Assembly (NCBI GenBank): GCA_963666825.2
Contig: OY763044.2
Location: forward strand, 1,364,001 to 1,428,000
Source of the DNA: Saccharicrinis sp963666825
GTDB taxonomy: Bacteria > Bacteroidota > Bacteroidia > Bacteroidales > Marinilabiliaceae
Direction of reading: 5' to 3'
DNA length: 64,000 bases
Shown in pieces: positions 26,676 through 36,623 of this stretch (the stretch's first letter is position 1; each line of letters starts with the position of its first letter). The notes below the pieces were generated by a model. The model was not told the origin of the DNA and ran no database searches. It saw nothing but the letters and a program-made list of their open reading frames with translations. The position numbers were made by a program, and so were the translations under genes.

Positions 26676-28016
26676 ATGAGAATAATTATTGCAGGAGCTG
26701 GAGAAGTAGGTACGCATGTAGCAAAAATGATGTGTAACGCTAATCATGATGTAATTTTAATTGATGACAATGAAGAACGATTACGTCAGATTGATGCTCA
26801 TTTTGATTTAATGACGATTGTAGGGTCAGTATCATCAATTGATGATTTGAAACAAGCCAATGTTGATTCTTGTGATTTATTCATTGCTGTTCCTCCGTAT
26901 GAAGAATTGAGTATCATGTCTGCTATTTTGGCAAAAAAGCTAGGTGCAAAAGTTACTATTGCCAGAATTAATAATTATGAATACTTATTACCTGAAAATA
27001 AAGAGTTTTTTAAACAGTTAGGAGTTGATCAGTTGATTTATCCAGAACAATTAGCTGCAAAAGAAATTCGAACTTCATTAAAACGTGTAGGAATAAGGCA
27101 ACAAATCGATTTTTCAGATGGAAAATTGATTTTATATGCTCTGAAAATCAGAGATAATGCACCTATTGTAAATAAAACATTAGCTGAAGTTGCTGAAAGA
27201 CACGAGCAGAAATTGTATAATACAGTAGCAATAAATCGAGATGGTTATACTATTATTCCTCGCGGAAACGAAACGTTTAAACATAATGATTTAGCCTATA
27301 TCATTACCACTCCGGAAGGAACCAAACAGGTGATGGAAGATAGTGGAAAAGAACATTTTGATGTAAAAAATGTAATGATCCTTGGAGGTAGTAGAATAGG
27401 GAAAAAAGTAGCTCAAAGACTTGAAGATTTTTATAATGTAAAACTTATTGAAATTGACAGGGAAAAGAGTAGTAAGTTAGCCGATACATTAGAAAATACT
27501 CTTGTGATTAATGGTGATGGTCGTAATCTTGAGCTATTGAAAGATGAGGGTATTAAAAAGATGGATGCTTTTGTTGCAGTAACTGCCAATTCTGAAGTAA
27601 ATATTCTGGCTTGTCAGTTAGCTAAAAAAATGGGCGTAAAAAAGACTGTGGCAGAGGTTGAGAATATGGATTATATAGATCTTGCCGAGAATATTGGTAT
27701 TGGTACTTTAATTAATAAGAAATTAATTGCGGCTAGTTATATTTATCGTTATACAGTAAAAGCAAGAGTTTCTCATGTTAAATGTTTAACGGCTTCAGAA
27801 GCTGAGGTACTTGAATTAGTTGCAAGTGAAGGTTCCAAAATAACAAAAGGCAGATTAAGTGAATTGAAATTACCTAAAGATGTAAATGTAGGAGGTATTA
27901 TCAGAAATAATAAAGCTATTATAGTTACAGGTAATACTCAGATAATACCAAATGATAAAGTTGTAGTTTTTGCTATGCCTTCTGGGATAAGAAAGATTGA
28001 AAAAATGTTTAACTAA
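26676..28016 (+). CDS. trkA: Trk potassium uptake regulatory subunit
   Basis: The 446-residue cytoplasmic NAD(H)-binding subunit gates the Trk/Ktr potassium channel. It has two RCK repeats, each a Rossmann fold plus a RCK_C domain: GAGEVG at residues 7-12, and ILGGSRIG near residue 233 in the second half. The gene is followed 23 bases later by the channel gene. TAGCTTTG at 26585-26592 could be the -7 box. Confidence 0.95.
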   Translation: MRIIIAGAGEVGTHVAKMMCNANHDVILIDDNEERLRQIDAHFDLMTIVGSVSSIDDLKQANVDSCDLFIAVPPYEELSIMSAILAKKLGAKVTIARINNYEYLLPENKEFFKQLGVDQLIYPEQLAAKEIRTSLKRVGIRQQIDFSDGKLILYALKIRDNAPIVNKTLAEVAERHEQKLYNTVAINRDGYTIIPRGNETFKHNDLAYIITTPEGTKQVMEDSGKEHFDVKNVMILGGSRIGKKVAQRLEDFYNVKLIEIDREKSSKLADTLENTLVINGDGRNLELLKDEGIKKMDAFVAVTANSEVNILACQLAKKMGVKKTVAEVENMDYIDLAENIGIGTLINKKLIAASYIYRYTVKARVSHVKCLTASEAEVLELVASEGSKITKGRLSELKLPKDVNVGGIIRNNKAIIVTGNTQIIPNDKVVVFAMPSGIRKIEKMFN

Positions 28017-28039
28017 GGTTTGCTTGAAAACATATTTTT

Positions 28040-29491
28040 ATGCTTAATATTCGTGTTGTATTGCTTGTTATGGGATTGCTGCTAATTGTAGAAGCAGTCT
28101 TTATGTTAATAACAGCAGGAGTATCTGCAATATATGGTGAATATGATCTGCCTTATTTTTTATGGTCTGCATTAATATGTATTTCTACCGGAGGATTGTT
28201 ATTTCTAACAAACTATAAGATTTCCCGTTCTATAGGAAAAAGAGAAGGTTATGTAATAGTTACCTTGGTATGGCTGGTGTTTTCTTTTTTTGGATTGTTA
28301 CCCTTTTGGTTAAGTAAGGCTATTCCTTCCTTTACAGATGCCTTTTTTGAGACAATGTCGGGTTTTACCACGACAGGTTCCTCTATTCTTGAAGATATTG
28401 AAGCGCTACCTCATGGAATGCTTTTTTGGAGAAGTATAATTCAATGGCTTGGAGGTATGGGGATTATAGTTTTATCCTTAGCCATATTGCCTGTTTTGGG
28501 AGTAGGAGGAATGCAGTTGTTTGTTGCTGAAGTTCCCGGACCTGTTCCTGATAAATTACATCCGCGTATTGCTGATACAGCAAAGCGTTTATGGGTTATA
28601 TATGTTTTTTATACCTTTCTTGAAGTTATTCTTTTATGGATTGGGGGAATGACTTTATTTGATGCAGTATGTCACTCCTTTACAACAATGGCAACAGGAG
28701 GATATTCTACAAAGCAAGCGAGCGTAGCTTATTATGATTCGCCTTTTATACAGTATGTTATTATAGCATTTATGTTTATTGCTGGTGTAAACTTTACTTT
28801 ATCATATAGTGCTTTTAATGGAAACTTTAAACGTATAATAAAGGATGAAGAGTTTAAGTATTATACTGGATTTGTTTTGTTTACAACGCTATTAGTAGGC
28901 ACAGTAATTTATTTTTCTGAAAGTAATATGACTATTGAGACCTCTTTCAGAGATTCTTTGTTTCAGGTTGTATCTATGATAACAACAACAGGATATGCCA
29001 CTGCTGATTATTTAGTTTGGGTGCCAACATTAGCAATCGTAATGTTTATGTTGATGTTTGTTGGGGGTAGTGCAGGATCTACTGGTGGAGGAATCAAAGT
29101 GATGAGGATTGTTATTTTATTAAAAAATGCATACTACGAATTACGAAGATTGATTCACCCTAATGCAGTTATCCCTGTTCGCTATAATTCTAAAGCTGTA
29201 TCGCCAACTGTAGTAACCAATGTTCTTGCTTTTATAGTAATTTATATGCTTATTGTAGGGATAAGTATGGTTGTAATGTCCATAATGGGATATGATTTGG
29301 ATACATCTATAGGTGCCGTGGCAACGTGTATCGGTAATATTGGTCCTGGATTAGGAGAAGTTGGTCCTGCAGCAAACTTTGCACATATACCTGATTTTGG
29401 TAAGTGGTTTCTTTCATTTTTAATGTTAATTGGAAGATTGGAAATCTTTACTGTAGTTTTATTATTCTCTCCTTATTTCTGGCGTAATTAA
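28040..29491 (+). CDS. trkH: Trk potassium uptake channel subunit
   Basis: This 483-residue membrane protein is the K+-conducting subunit partnered with TrkA. It has about ten to twelve hydrophobic helices and the four selectivity-filter-like loops, of which SGFTTTGSS, FTTMATGGYST, ITTTGYATADY and CIGNIGPGLGEVGP are readable. It is the second gene of a trkA-trkH pair and ends a long plus-strand run; no clear terminator hairpin follows it. Confidence 0.95.
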   Translation: MLNIRVVLLVMGLLLIVEAVFMLITAGVSAIYGEYDLPYFLWSALICISTGGLLFLTNYKISRSIGKREGYVIVTLVWLVFSFFGLLPFWLSKAIPSFTDAFFETMSGFTTTGSSILEDIEALPHGMLFWRSIIQWLGGMGIIVLSLAILPVLGVGGMQLFVAEVPGPVPDKLHPRIADTAKRLWVIYVFYTFLEVILLWIGGMTLFDAVCHSFTTMATGGYSTKQASVAYYDSPFIQYVIIAFMFIAGVNFTLSYSAFNGNFKRIIKDEEFKYYTGFVLFTTLLVGTVIYFSESNMTIETSFRDSLFQVVSMITTTGYATADYLVWVPTLAIVMFMLMFVGGSAGSTGGGIKVMRIVILLKNAYYELRRLIHPNAVIPVRYNSKAVSPTVVTNVLAFIVIYMLIVGISMVVMSIMGYDLDTSIGAVATCIGNIGPGLGEVGPAANFAHIPDFGKWFLSFLMLIGRLEIFTVVLLFSPYFWRN

Positions 29492-29698
29492 TAAGTGTAG
29501 AGTAACTACCTTGTATTAAATTTGTTTTATCATCGGAATTTTCTTAATTTATTCAGAGTCTTTTATTGTGATATGAATATCGACTTTTCGGTGATTTTAG
29601 GTCATTTTAGATTAGCTGATCCTAGTATTTAATTTAGTATAGAATGTCTTGTTGTTTTATTATATAATTACTAATCCTCATTTTAAAATCTATATGCC

Positions 29699-30052
29699 AT
29701 GAAAATTTATAGGAAAGAGAACGTATCGCATTTTAAAGGAGAAAATATTGAATCTTTTCTTTTAATATCAAAGTTAAATTCAAATGCTGATAATTTGACT
29801 GTAGCTTTTTCTGAAGTTGAACCTAAAGGCTATCAATATATTCATTCCCATGTTTCCGAGCAAGTATGTTATATCTTAGAAGGATCTGGTGTTATGACTG
29901 TGGATAGTGAAGAAGAAGTAGTTAAGCCAGGAGATTGTATTTTTATACCTTCACATGCAAAACATGGAATTAAAAATCTAGGTGTTAAGGCATTAAAGTA
30001 TCTGAGTGTTATGTCACCTTCTTATGAAATAGATGAATTTCAGGGTAATTAA
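29699..30052 (+). CDS. Small cupin-fold protein
   Basis: The 117-residue single-domain cupin has the usual two motifs: HSHVSEQVCYILEG with metal-binding His and Glu, and PGDCIFIPSHAKHGIKN. Such proteins are often isomerases, sugar-binding or regulatory proteins; this one cannot be placed further. It has no signal peptide. It stands alone, with 207 bases upstream and a strong terminator downstream. Confidence 0.85.
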   Translation: MKIYRKENVSHFKGENIESFLLISKLNSNADNLTVAFSEVEPKGYQYIHSHVSEQVCYILEGSGVMTVDSEEEVVKPGDCIFIPSHAKHGIKNLGVKALKYLSVMSPSYEIDEFQGN

Positions 30053-30108
30053 AAGTCTAAATCATTATATTTTCATATAGATAAATAAAAGGAATGAATA
30101 AATGATTT

Positions 30109-30140
30109 ATCCTCATTGCATCGTGTAATGAGGATTTTTT
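30109..30140 (+). terminator. Intrinsic terminator after the cupin gene
   Basis: Perfect 9-base arms ATCCTCATT (30109-30117) and AATGAGGAT (30127-30135) with a 9-base loop are followed by six T. Confidence 0.85.
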
Positions 30141-30229
30141 ATTGTGGATTATAATAGTGATAATTAAGTTATTATAGTTGAAATTAAAAACTCTTAATAA
30201 AATTATATAACAAGTATAGAGTATCACTA

Positions 30230-30844
30230 TTAAAACATCAGTTCACCTTTTCCTTGACGAATTATTTCAAAATCACCATTAACACAATTTACAATTGTTG
30301 ATGGATTGTTGTCTCCATAACCACCATCGATAATTATATCAACCAGTTTATGGAATTTTTCATAGATTAACTCCGGATCAGTAGTATATTCAATAATATC
30401 GTCTTCGTCAATTACAGAAGTACTTAAAATCGGATGACCCAGTTCTTTAGTTAATTCTCGAATTATATTGTTATCCGGTACTCTGATTCCAACTGTCTTT
30501 TTGTTGTTTTTAAATAGCTTTGGGACGTTTGTGTTGGCATTTAAGATAAAAGTGAAGGGACCAGGAAGGTTACGTTTCATTATCTTGAATGTGTTATTAT
30601 CAAGAGTTTTTGTGTAATCTGATATGTGACTTAAATCGTAACATATGAACGATAGGTGATCCTTTTTTAAATTGATATTTTTTAATCTGGCAATACGTTC
30701 AACAGCCTTAGAGTTATTTATATCACAGCCAATACCGTAAACAGTATCGGTAGGGTAAATAACAACAGCTCCTTTTCTCATTTCCTCAGCAACATATCTA
30801 ATCTCTTTAAGATCCGGATTATCCTGATATAGTTTAATTAGCAT
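30230..30844 (-). CDS. YrdC/Sua5-family L-threonylcarbamoyladenylate synthase-like protein
   Basis: The 204-residue cytoplasmic protein has the YrdC fold: the N-terminal KGAVVIYPTDTVYGIGCD (about 28-45), ARLKN, GPFTFILNA, KTVGIRVPDN and STSV. Sua5/YrdC enzymes make threonylcarbamoyl-AMP from Thr, bicarbonate and ATP for the t6A tRNA modification. At this length it lacks the C-terminal Sua5 domain and resembles the YrdC/YciO branch, so a YciO-type role is the main alternative. It is a single gene. Confidence 0.87.
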   Translation of the reverse strand: MLIKLYQDNPDLKEIRYVAEEMRKGAVVIYPTDTVYGIGCDINNSKAVERIARLKNINLKKDHLSFICYDLSHISDYTKTLDNNTFKIMKRNLPGPFTFILNANTNVPKLFKNNKKTVGIRVPDNNIIRELTKELGHPILSTSVIDEDDIIEYTTDPELIYEKFHKLVDIIIDGGYGDNNPSTIVNCVNGDFEIIRQGKGELMF

Positions 30845-30902
30845 ATAAATAGATAATTAGTAAAAATTTAATGAAACAGATATGTCAATATAATAAAAAG
30901 AA

Positions 30903-30928
30903 GAAAGCTACTATAAATAGTAGCTTTC
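30903..30928 (-). terminator. Hairpin 3' of the DUF3078 gene
   Basis: Perfect 11-base arms GAAAGCTACTA (30903-30913) and TAGTAGCTTTC (30918-30928) with a 4-base loop are followed on the minus strand by a T-rich run. It may terminate the DUF3078 transcript, about 185 bases beyond its stop. It could equally be a 5' leader hairpin of the plus-strand gene-start remnant at 30957. Confidence 0.6.
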
Positions 30929-30956
30929 AATCTTTAACCAAACCTAACCCTAAACT

Positions 30957-31013
30957 ATGAGAAAATTTAAGTTCTTAAATATTTTTAAAGTGCTCTGTCT
31001 GAGCTTGTTTTAA
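30957..31013 (+). pseudogene. Orphan 18-codon gene start: leader and first part of a signal peptide
   Basis: The ATG at 30957 opens 18 codons reading MRKFKFLNIFKVLCLSLF and then a stop. This is a basic start followed by a hydrophobic run, like the first half of a Bacteroidota signal peptide, but no mature protein follows. Just before it is a C/A-rich leader (ACCAAACCTAACCCTAAACT) of the kind often seen before outer-membrane protein genes in this phylum. The simplest reading is the remnant of a lost secreted-protein gene. A functional micro-peptide or attenuator is the alternative. Confidence 0.35.
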
Positions 31014-31113
31014 TGATTACATTACAAATGTATGATGATAAATTTTAACTACAAAAATAAAATAGTGAAAAAATGTTAAAATTTACGAATCTCTTAAAAT
31101 ATTTGATCAATGT

Positions 31114-32517
31114 CTAAAATTTATAGTTGAAGCTAATTGTGAAGTTTTCTTTAAGTTGCACATTGTCAGACTCATTTGTAAAATATCTTAATTGAGTATT
31201 AATGCGTGTAGAAAGAAATCTGTTTACTCTCATATTAAAAATTAATTCCCAATCAATTTGTTTTAATGATTCTTTGGTAAAATAACTAATATATGCATCC
31301 AGATTTGAAACTAAGCTTAACTCCGTATTTATTGTCCAGTTTATATTATTCACTATAGAGGCACCATTACTAAATGAACTTCTCTTATTTTCATCAATAC
31401 TATAATTTGTTTGATCCACCTTAGCAGTATCCATTACATATGTTAGTTTAGCTGTAAAAGGTGATAAAAGTAAAGTGAATACTTTATCTTTTTTATAGTC
31501 CATACCGATTGCACAGGTAAAATAAGCGGGAGACATAAATCCGGAAATAATTTCTTCCCTTGTTTTATCGCTATAGCCATTAAAAAATTGTGACTTAAAA
31601 TTAAATAAAGCAGAATAATACCATCTTTTTGATGCTTGTAATCCATATTTACTATTTGCTTCTATTTGATCGGTATTGATTTGGGTTGCATAACTCTCAG
31701 TGCTAATAATACCTACCTGATGTCGTACATAGTTTTCCCATTCATTTTTATTCTTTTTATAATTTGCTTTTACCAGAAGGTCACTTAGTAACGATATGGT
31801 GTTTTCACCACCTTTAGTCCAATTCTCTACGAATGCCTGAGAAAACTGAACGCTTTCAGTACCACTGTATGTCCAGGGACCAGTAGCCTTAACTTTCTTT
31901 TTTAATTTATCAGGATATTTTATTTCGTTAGAAAGTAAACTTTTAATTCCTTCCTCTGCCGATCGTTTACTTAAATGTCTTCTGTCTGTTATTAAACGGT
32001 GAGGTTCAGGAATGGTTTTCCAAACATGTCTTACAATATCCGGATCTTCAATAAAGATCCTTTGATTTTCTTTTTTAAATGAAAAAGATTCAGGTAGTTT
32101 TATAGAAAATTCATCTCCATTTTCAAGTCTGGTCAAATAACCATTTGAATCATATAGTATTTTATCTTTTACTATTGTAGGGTGGTATTTTATTACTAGG
32201 CTGGAATCTGGATGATATTTTAAACTCATCGCAAATTCTTTGTACTTCCTTTGGTATGGAATTAAAGTAAGAGTTTGATTTCTATTGTATTCTGTAGAAT
32301 CTAGGATAAAGAATTTATAGTCCAGTTTTACAGTTGCCCATTTTTGCGATTGACAATATATTTCATCATCAAAATAAATATTTGAATGAGATGACTGATT
32401 ATTCAAAATAGATGTATTGTTAATCTGTGCATTTACATTTCTGTTAGCAAAGAAAAATAACACACCAAAAGCTAATATTTTAAATGAATAATTAAACTGA
32501 GTCCCTATTTTAAACAT
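31114..32517 (-). CDS. DUF3078 secreted/outer-membrane protein
   Basis: The 467-residue product has an N-terminal signal peptide (about 8-30, ending NVNAQ). Its C-terminal half matches the DUF3078 pattern: FVENWTKGGENTISLLSDL, then many alternating hydrophobic/aromatic strands such as NYKKNKNEWENYV. The last residues (ENFTISFNYKF) end in an aromatic residue, as outer-membrane barrels do. The role of DUF3078 is unknown. The middle (about 60-200) is soluble, with repeated short beta segments. It has a good promoter at 32607-32636. Confidence 0.82.
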   Translation of the reverse strand: MFKIGTQFNYSFKILAFGVLFFFANRNVNAQINNTSILNNQSSHSNIYFDDEIYCQSQKWATVKLDYKFFILDSTEYNRNQTLTLIPYQRKYKEFAMSLKYHPDSSLVIKYHPTIVKDKILYDSNGYLTRLENGDEFSIKLPESFSFKKENQRIFIEDPDIVRHVWKTIPEPHRLITDRRHLSKRSAEEGIKSLLSNEIKYPDKLKKKVKATGPWTYSGTESVQFSQAFVENWTKGGENTISLLSDLLVKANYKKNKNEWENYVRHQVGIISTESYATQINTDQIEANSKYGLQASKRWYYSALFNFKSQFFNGYSDKTREEIISGFMSPAYFTCAIGMDYKKDKVFTLLLSPFTAKLTYVMDTAKVDQTNYSIDENKRSSFSNGASIVNNINWTINTELSLVSNLDAYISYFTKESLKQIDWELIFNMRVNRFLSTRINTQLRYFTNESDNVQLKENFTISFNYKF

Positions 32518-32606
32518 ACTAAGCTGATATATTTTATTTTTTGATGTATAGGCCTATCAATAGTCCTGCCAAATTTTAATAAGCAATTTTGATAAAGTTG
32601 AGATTG

Positions 32607-32636
32607 CAAAAATAACTTGATTTTATAATTCAAAAA
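32607..32636 (-). promoter_or_regulatory. Probable promoter of the DUF3078 gene
   Basis: On the minus strand TTTTTG (complement of 32631-32636) is followed after 16 bases by a perfect -7 box TATTTTTG (complement of 32607-32614). The spacing equals that of the promoter at 9269-9298. The leader would be about 80 bases. Confidence 0.5.
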
Positions 32637-32652
32637 ATAAAGAAAGCTTTTT

Positions 32653-33114
32653 TTAATATTTAATTATAGAAGGGGGAATAGAATCTTTAGGAATAAAAAG
32701 AAGAGAAATAGAGTTAACACAGTGTCTTACGTTTTTATTAGTGAATCCTTCTCCTAAAAAAACGTGGCCAAGGTGTCCATTGCAATTATTGCATATGATT
32801 TCAGTGCGATGTCCATCCTTATCAGCAATTCTTCTTACTGCACCTGGAATCTCATCGTCAAAACTAGGCCATCCACATCCGGAATTAAATTTGTCGTTAC
32901 TTCTGTATAAAGGAGCATTGCATTGTTTGCAGATATAAACTCCTTCTTGTTTATTATTATTGTACTCTCCGGTAAATGGAATTTCAGTTCCCTTGTTTAT
33001 TATTACTTTTTTTTCTTGAGGTGTTAAAGGATTATATTTTTTTTCTTGAGCTGTCATGAATTGAAAAATAAATATGCTCACAAGTGTGAAAATAAATTTA
33101 TACTGAATATTCAT
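32653..33114 (-). CDS. msrB: Exported peptide methionine-R-sulfoxide reductase
   Basis: The 153-residue MsrB reduces methionine-R-sulfoxide in damaged proteins. A signal peptide (about 1-22, ending MTAQ) sends it out of the cytoplasm. Two CxxC zinc pairs are visible (Cys62/Cys65 and Cys108/Cys111), as are SGCGWPSF (78-85) and the catalytic Cys132 in RHCVNS. No fused MsrA domain is present, and no thioredoxin-like partner lies beside it. It protects envelope proteins. Confidence 0.94.
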   Translation of the reverse strand: MNIQYKFIFTLVSIFIFQFMTAQEKKYNPLTPQEKKVIINKGTEIPFTGEYNNNKQEGVYICKQCNAPLYRSNDKFNSGCGWPSFDDEIPGAVRRIADKDGHRTEIICNNCNGHLGHVFLGEGFTNKNVRHCVNSISLLFIPKDSIPPSIIKY

Positions 33115-33392
33115 TTGTGAGTTTTTTAGTTATTAATGATAGTAAAACAAAGAAACTATTAAATAGTTGACTTTTTAGTTAATAAAATATTTAAAAATGT
33201 ACTGTTGATGCTCCTATTTTGTTTGAACGTAAATTGGAAGTAATATAGATAATGAAATTAGTACCTGTAAACTCTAAATTTTAATATTTTGCTATAAAAA
33301 GACTGTTTTTCTTATAGCTTTACATCTTATTTATTATTAAATAAGTCCAGAATCATTATAAAATTAAGGTTGTTCTAAAAAATATTGACATT

Positions 33393-34220
33393 ATGAAATT
33401 ATTTAAGTGTACATTTTTATTTATACCAATTTTACTTTTAATAAATAGTTTAACTGTCTTTGCTCAGGAAGAAGATGCGGCTATACCTGAAATATCAGCA
33501 CCTCCTGCAGATTTACACTTAGATCAATTTTATAAGAAATATATGGATGCCAATGGGATTCCTGTAATTAGTTCATGGAGAGTTCCTGATGCTGCACTTA
33601 TAAAAGCCTGGGAAATTGTTTATTTTATGACTAAAGATCTACCTGCAGAAGTATTAAAAACAATGATTAAAAATAATGCACGTATGGCTGTTATGGCCAG
33701 ATATGAGGGTACTACAGAATTACCGGAACAAAGAGAACTGGCTAATGATACTACCATAAATTGGGATGTTCGTGCCCGTGGACTTGGAGGAGATCTTAAT
33801 GCTCCATTATCTTCATGTGCTGAAGAAAACTTATTGTGTTATCAAATTGATAAATATCACGCTGAAGATATTACCATTCATGAATTTTCTCATGCCGTTC
33901 ACCTTCTGGGAATAGCTCCTAGTGATGATGCATTTAATATTAAATTGCAAGAATTGATGGATAATGCTATAGCTCAAGGTAAGTATGAAAATACCTATGC
34001 TAAAACTGATATATATGAATACTGGGCAGAAGGAGTACAGGACTGGTTTAATGTAAATGCCGAGGTTCCTGAAACAGATGGTAAACACAATTGGGTAAAT
34101 ACAAGAGATGATTTGAAAAAATATGATCCTGATTTATATGAATTAATAAGTAAATACTTTTCTGAATTTAAGACTTCTCCATCTTGTCATGCTTTAGAAA
34201 ATAAGTATTTAGGAGAATAG
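33393..34220 (+). CDS. Secreted HExxH protein, probable zinc metallopeptidase
   Basis: The 275-residue product has a signal peptide (about 1-24, ending VFAQ). A zinc-binding HEFSH lies at 163-167 and a likely third ligand, Glu213, in YWAEGVQDWFN. The spacing HExxH-x45-E resembles gluzincin-like peptidases of the lethal-factor type. Residues 60-160 form the domain before the active site and include ARYEGTTELPEQRE. It begins a run with the GH127 gene 36 bases downstream. I do not know a characterised homologue; peptidase activity is inferred from the motif. Confidence 0.72.
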   Translation: MKLFKCTFLFIPILLLINSLTVFAQEEDAAIPEISAPPADLHLDQFYKKYMDANGIPVISSWRVPDAALIKAWEIVYFMTKDLPAEVLKTMIKNNARMAVMARYEGTTELPEQRELANDTTINWDVRARGLGGDLNAPLSSCAEENLLCYQIDKYHAEDITIHEFSHAVHLLGIAPSDDAFNIKLQELMDNAIAQGKYENTYAKTDIYEYWAEGVQDWFNVNAEVPETDGKHNWVNTRDDLKKYDPDLYELISKYFSEFKTSPSCHALENKYLGE

Positions 34221-34256
34221 TACCATGAATTATTAAAAATACAAATACCATAATAC

Positions 34257-36623
34257 ATGAAAGTTTATAATACTTTGCTAACTGCTTTTTTATGCATGTT
34301 AATAATAGGATGTCGTCAATCAGATTCTAATGTAGAAGTTAATACCATAAAAGGTGCTGGTTCCGAGATTATAGACTTTAGAGTAATTTCATTTGATCTT
34401 GATGATGTTAAACTTTTAGATGGTCCTTTTTATCGTGCTACCGAGTTGGATAAAAAAGTGCTTTTGAATTATAAACCAGATAGGTTTTTAGCGCGCTTTC
34501 GTATAGAGGCAGGACTTAAGCCCAAAGCTGAGCCATATCATGGATGGGAAGATAATACAATTGCAGGTCATAGTTTAGGACATTACTTAACAGCTGTTTG
34601 TTTGATGTTTCAAACAACTGGGGATTCTGTTTTTAAAGAAAGAGCCGATTATATTGTCAAAGAATTGGCTGAATGTCAAAATGCAGAAGGTAATGGTTAT
34701 ATAGGGGCGTTTAAAGATGGTCTGAAAATACTTGAAGGCGAAGTTGCAAAAGGAGATATTCGTGCTCAGGGATTTAATTTGAATGGAATTTGGGTGCCAT
34801 ATTATACTCAGCATAAAGTTTTGGATGGCTTGATTCATGCATATAAATTATGTGGAAATAATGAAGCATTGGATGTAGCTGTGAAATTTTCTGATTGGTT
34901 GTATACCATAGTTAAGGATTTAAATGAAGAGCAAATACAGGAAATGTTAAATTGCGAACACGGAGGTATTAATGAAGTTCTGGCGGAACTATATGCATTG
35001 ACGAAGGATAATAAATACCTTGGCATGTCAAAGGTTTTTCATCACAAAGCTATTATCGATTCAATAGCGCATCATAACGATATTCTGCAAGGTAAACATG
35101 CAAACACTCAAATTCCTAAGTTTGTAGGTACGGCAAGAAGATATGAACTTACCGGTAATGAAAATGATTATGAAGCTTCTGAATTCTTTTGGGATCGTGT
35201 AGTAAATCATCATTCATATGTTACTGGAGGAAATAGTAATCATGAATATTTTGGAGGTCCGGATTCTTTAAGGAATAGATTAAGCGATGGCACTACAGAA
35301 ACTTGTAATGTTTATAATATGCTAAAGTTATCTGCACATCTGTTCCAATGGGAAGCGAAGGCAGAAGTTGCTGATTATTATGAAAGAGCTTTGTTTAATC
35401 ATATTCTTTCTTCTCAAAATCCAACCGATGGTCGAGTGACTTATTTTCTTTCTCTGGAAATGGGAGGGTGTAAAACATATCAGGATCCGGAATGGTTTAC
35501 CTGCTGTGTTGGAACAGGTATGGAGAATCATGCTAAATACGGCAAAAATATTTATTACCACAATAATGAAGAATTGTTTGTATCGCAATTTATTGCATCT
35601 GAATTGAGATGGGAAGAGAAAGGAATAACTGTTACTCAGAATACAAAATATCCAGAGGAACAAGGTACTTCATTTAAAATAAATTGCGATAATCCTGTCA
35701 AATTTGCCTTAAATATTCGTTATCCGGGTTGGGCAGAACAAGGAATTCAAATATTAATAAATGATGAACTATATAAAGTAGTAGAAGAGCCACAAAGTTT
35801 TGTGTCAATCAACAGAAAATGGAGCTCTGGTGATGAAGTGAAAGTAATTATTCCATTTAATTTGAGACTGGAATCAATGCCTGATGATGAAAATAGAGTT
35901 GCTGTAATGTATGGTCCCCTGGTTTTGGTTGGTGATTTAGGACCGGAAAACGATTCAACTGCAACAGATCTTCTGTATGTTCCTGTATTAATGACGTCAG
36001 AAAGAAATCCTGAGATATGGTTAAAAAAGGTTCCTGGAAAGATGAATACTTTTGTGTCGAAAAATATTGGAAGACCAAAAGATGTGTTATTCATGCCATT
36101 TTATGAGGTGCATGGACGTACTTATTCCGTTTACTTTGATCTTTTTACTGAGGAGAAATGGGATCAGCAAAAAGTAGAATACCTTAAAATAAAGCAGAAG
36201 TTGAAAAAACTTCAGGAAATGACTATTGATTATTTTAAGTTGGGAGAAATGCAACCTGAAAGAGACCATAACTTCAAAGAAGAAAATACATGGGTTGAAG
36301 AATTGAAACATACCAAATATAGAGAGGCAGATAGAGGTGGGTGGTTCTCTTTTGATATGGATGTTTATGCAGGACAACCTATGTCTCTTGTGATGGAGTA
36401 TTATGGAGGATTACCAGGAAAGAGAACTTTTGATGTATATATTGATGATCATAAAATTGCTTCAGAAAATTTATGCAATAAAAACAATGGTGAGTTTTAC
36501 TATCAGGAATATGCTATACCTAATGAACTCTCAGTTAATGGAGGTAAAGTAACTATTAAGATAATACCTAATGAAGGTCATAGAGCAGGTCCGGTTTCTA
36601 GCGCCCGTATAGTAAAAAGGTAA
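34257..36623 (+). CDS. GH127-family glycosidase, probable beta-L-arabinofuranosidase, lipoprotein
   Basis: The 788-residue protein has a lipoprotein signal with lipobox LIIGC (Cys19) and a GH127 (alpha/alpha)6 domain. The zinc/cysteine site of the family is intact: Glu348 and Cys350 in TETCNVYN, and Cys416/Cys417 in FTCCVGTGMENH. In the characterised enzyme HypBA1 one of these cysteines is the nucleophile. Glu330 is a candidate acid/base. Beta-sandwich regions follow (about 450-650), and a last domain (about 670-788) resembles a carbohydrate-binding module. It probably removes L-arabinofuranose from glycans or hydroxyproline-linked arabinosides at the cell surface or in the periplasm. It sits between a secreted HExxH protein and an Xaa-Pro peptidase. 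Confidence 0.87.
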   Translation: MKVYNTLLTAFLCMLIIGCRQSDSNVEVNTIKGAGSEIIDFRVISFDLDDVKLLDGPFYRATELDKKVLLNYKPDRFLARFRIEAGLKPKAEPYHGWEDNTIAGHSLGHYLTAVCLMFQTTGDSVFKERADYIVKELAECQNAEGNGYIGAFKDGLKILEGEVAKGDIRAQGFNLNGIWVPYYTQHKVLDGLIHAYKLCGNNEALDVAVKFSDWLYTIVKDLNEEQIQEMLNCEHGGINEVLAELYALTKDNKYLGMSKVFHHKAIIDSIAHHNDILQGKHANTQIPKFVGTARRYELTGNENDYEASEFFWDRVVNHHSYVTGGNSNHEYFGGPDSLRNRLSDGTTETCNVYNMLKLSAHLFQWEAKAEVADYYERALFNHILSSQNPTDGRVTYFLSLEMGGCKTYQDPEWFTCCVGTGMENHAKYGKNIYYHNNEELFVSQFIASELRWEEKGITVTQNTKYPEEQGTSFKINCDNPVKFALNIRYPGWAEQGIQILINDELYKVVEEPQSFVSINRKWSSGDEVKVIIPFNLRLESMPDDENRVAVMYGPLVLVGDLGPENDSTATDLLYVPVLMTSERNPEIWLKKVPGKMNTFVSKNIGRPKDVLFMPFYEVHGRTYSVYFDLFTEEKWDQQKVEYLKIKQKLKKLQEMTIDYFKLGEMQPERDHNFKEENTWVEELKHTKYREADRGGWFSFDMDVYAGQPMSLVMEYYGGLPGKRTFDVYIDDHKIASENLCNKNNGEFYYQEYAIPNELSVNGGKVTIKIIPNEGHRAGPVSSARIVKR

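Noticed and set aside
35328..36377. Several 70-115 codon antisense frames over the GH127 gene
   Set aside because: All overlap the coherent GH127 reading frame, lack start signals and show no family features.
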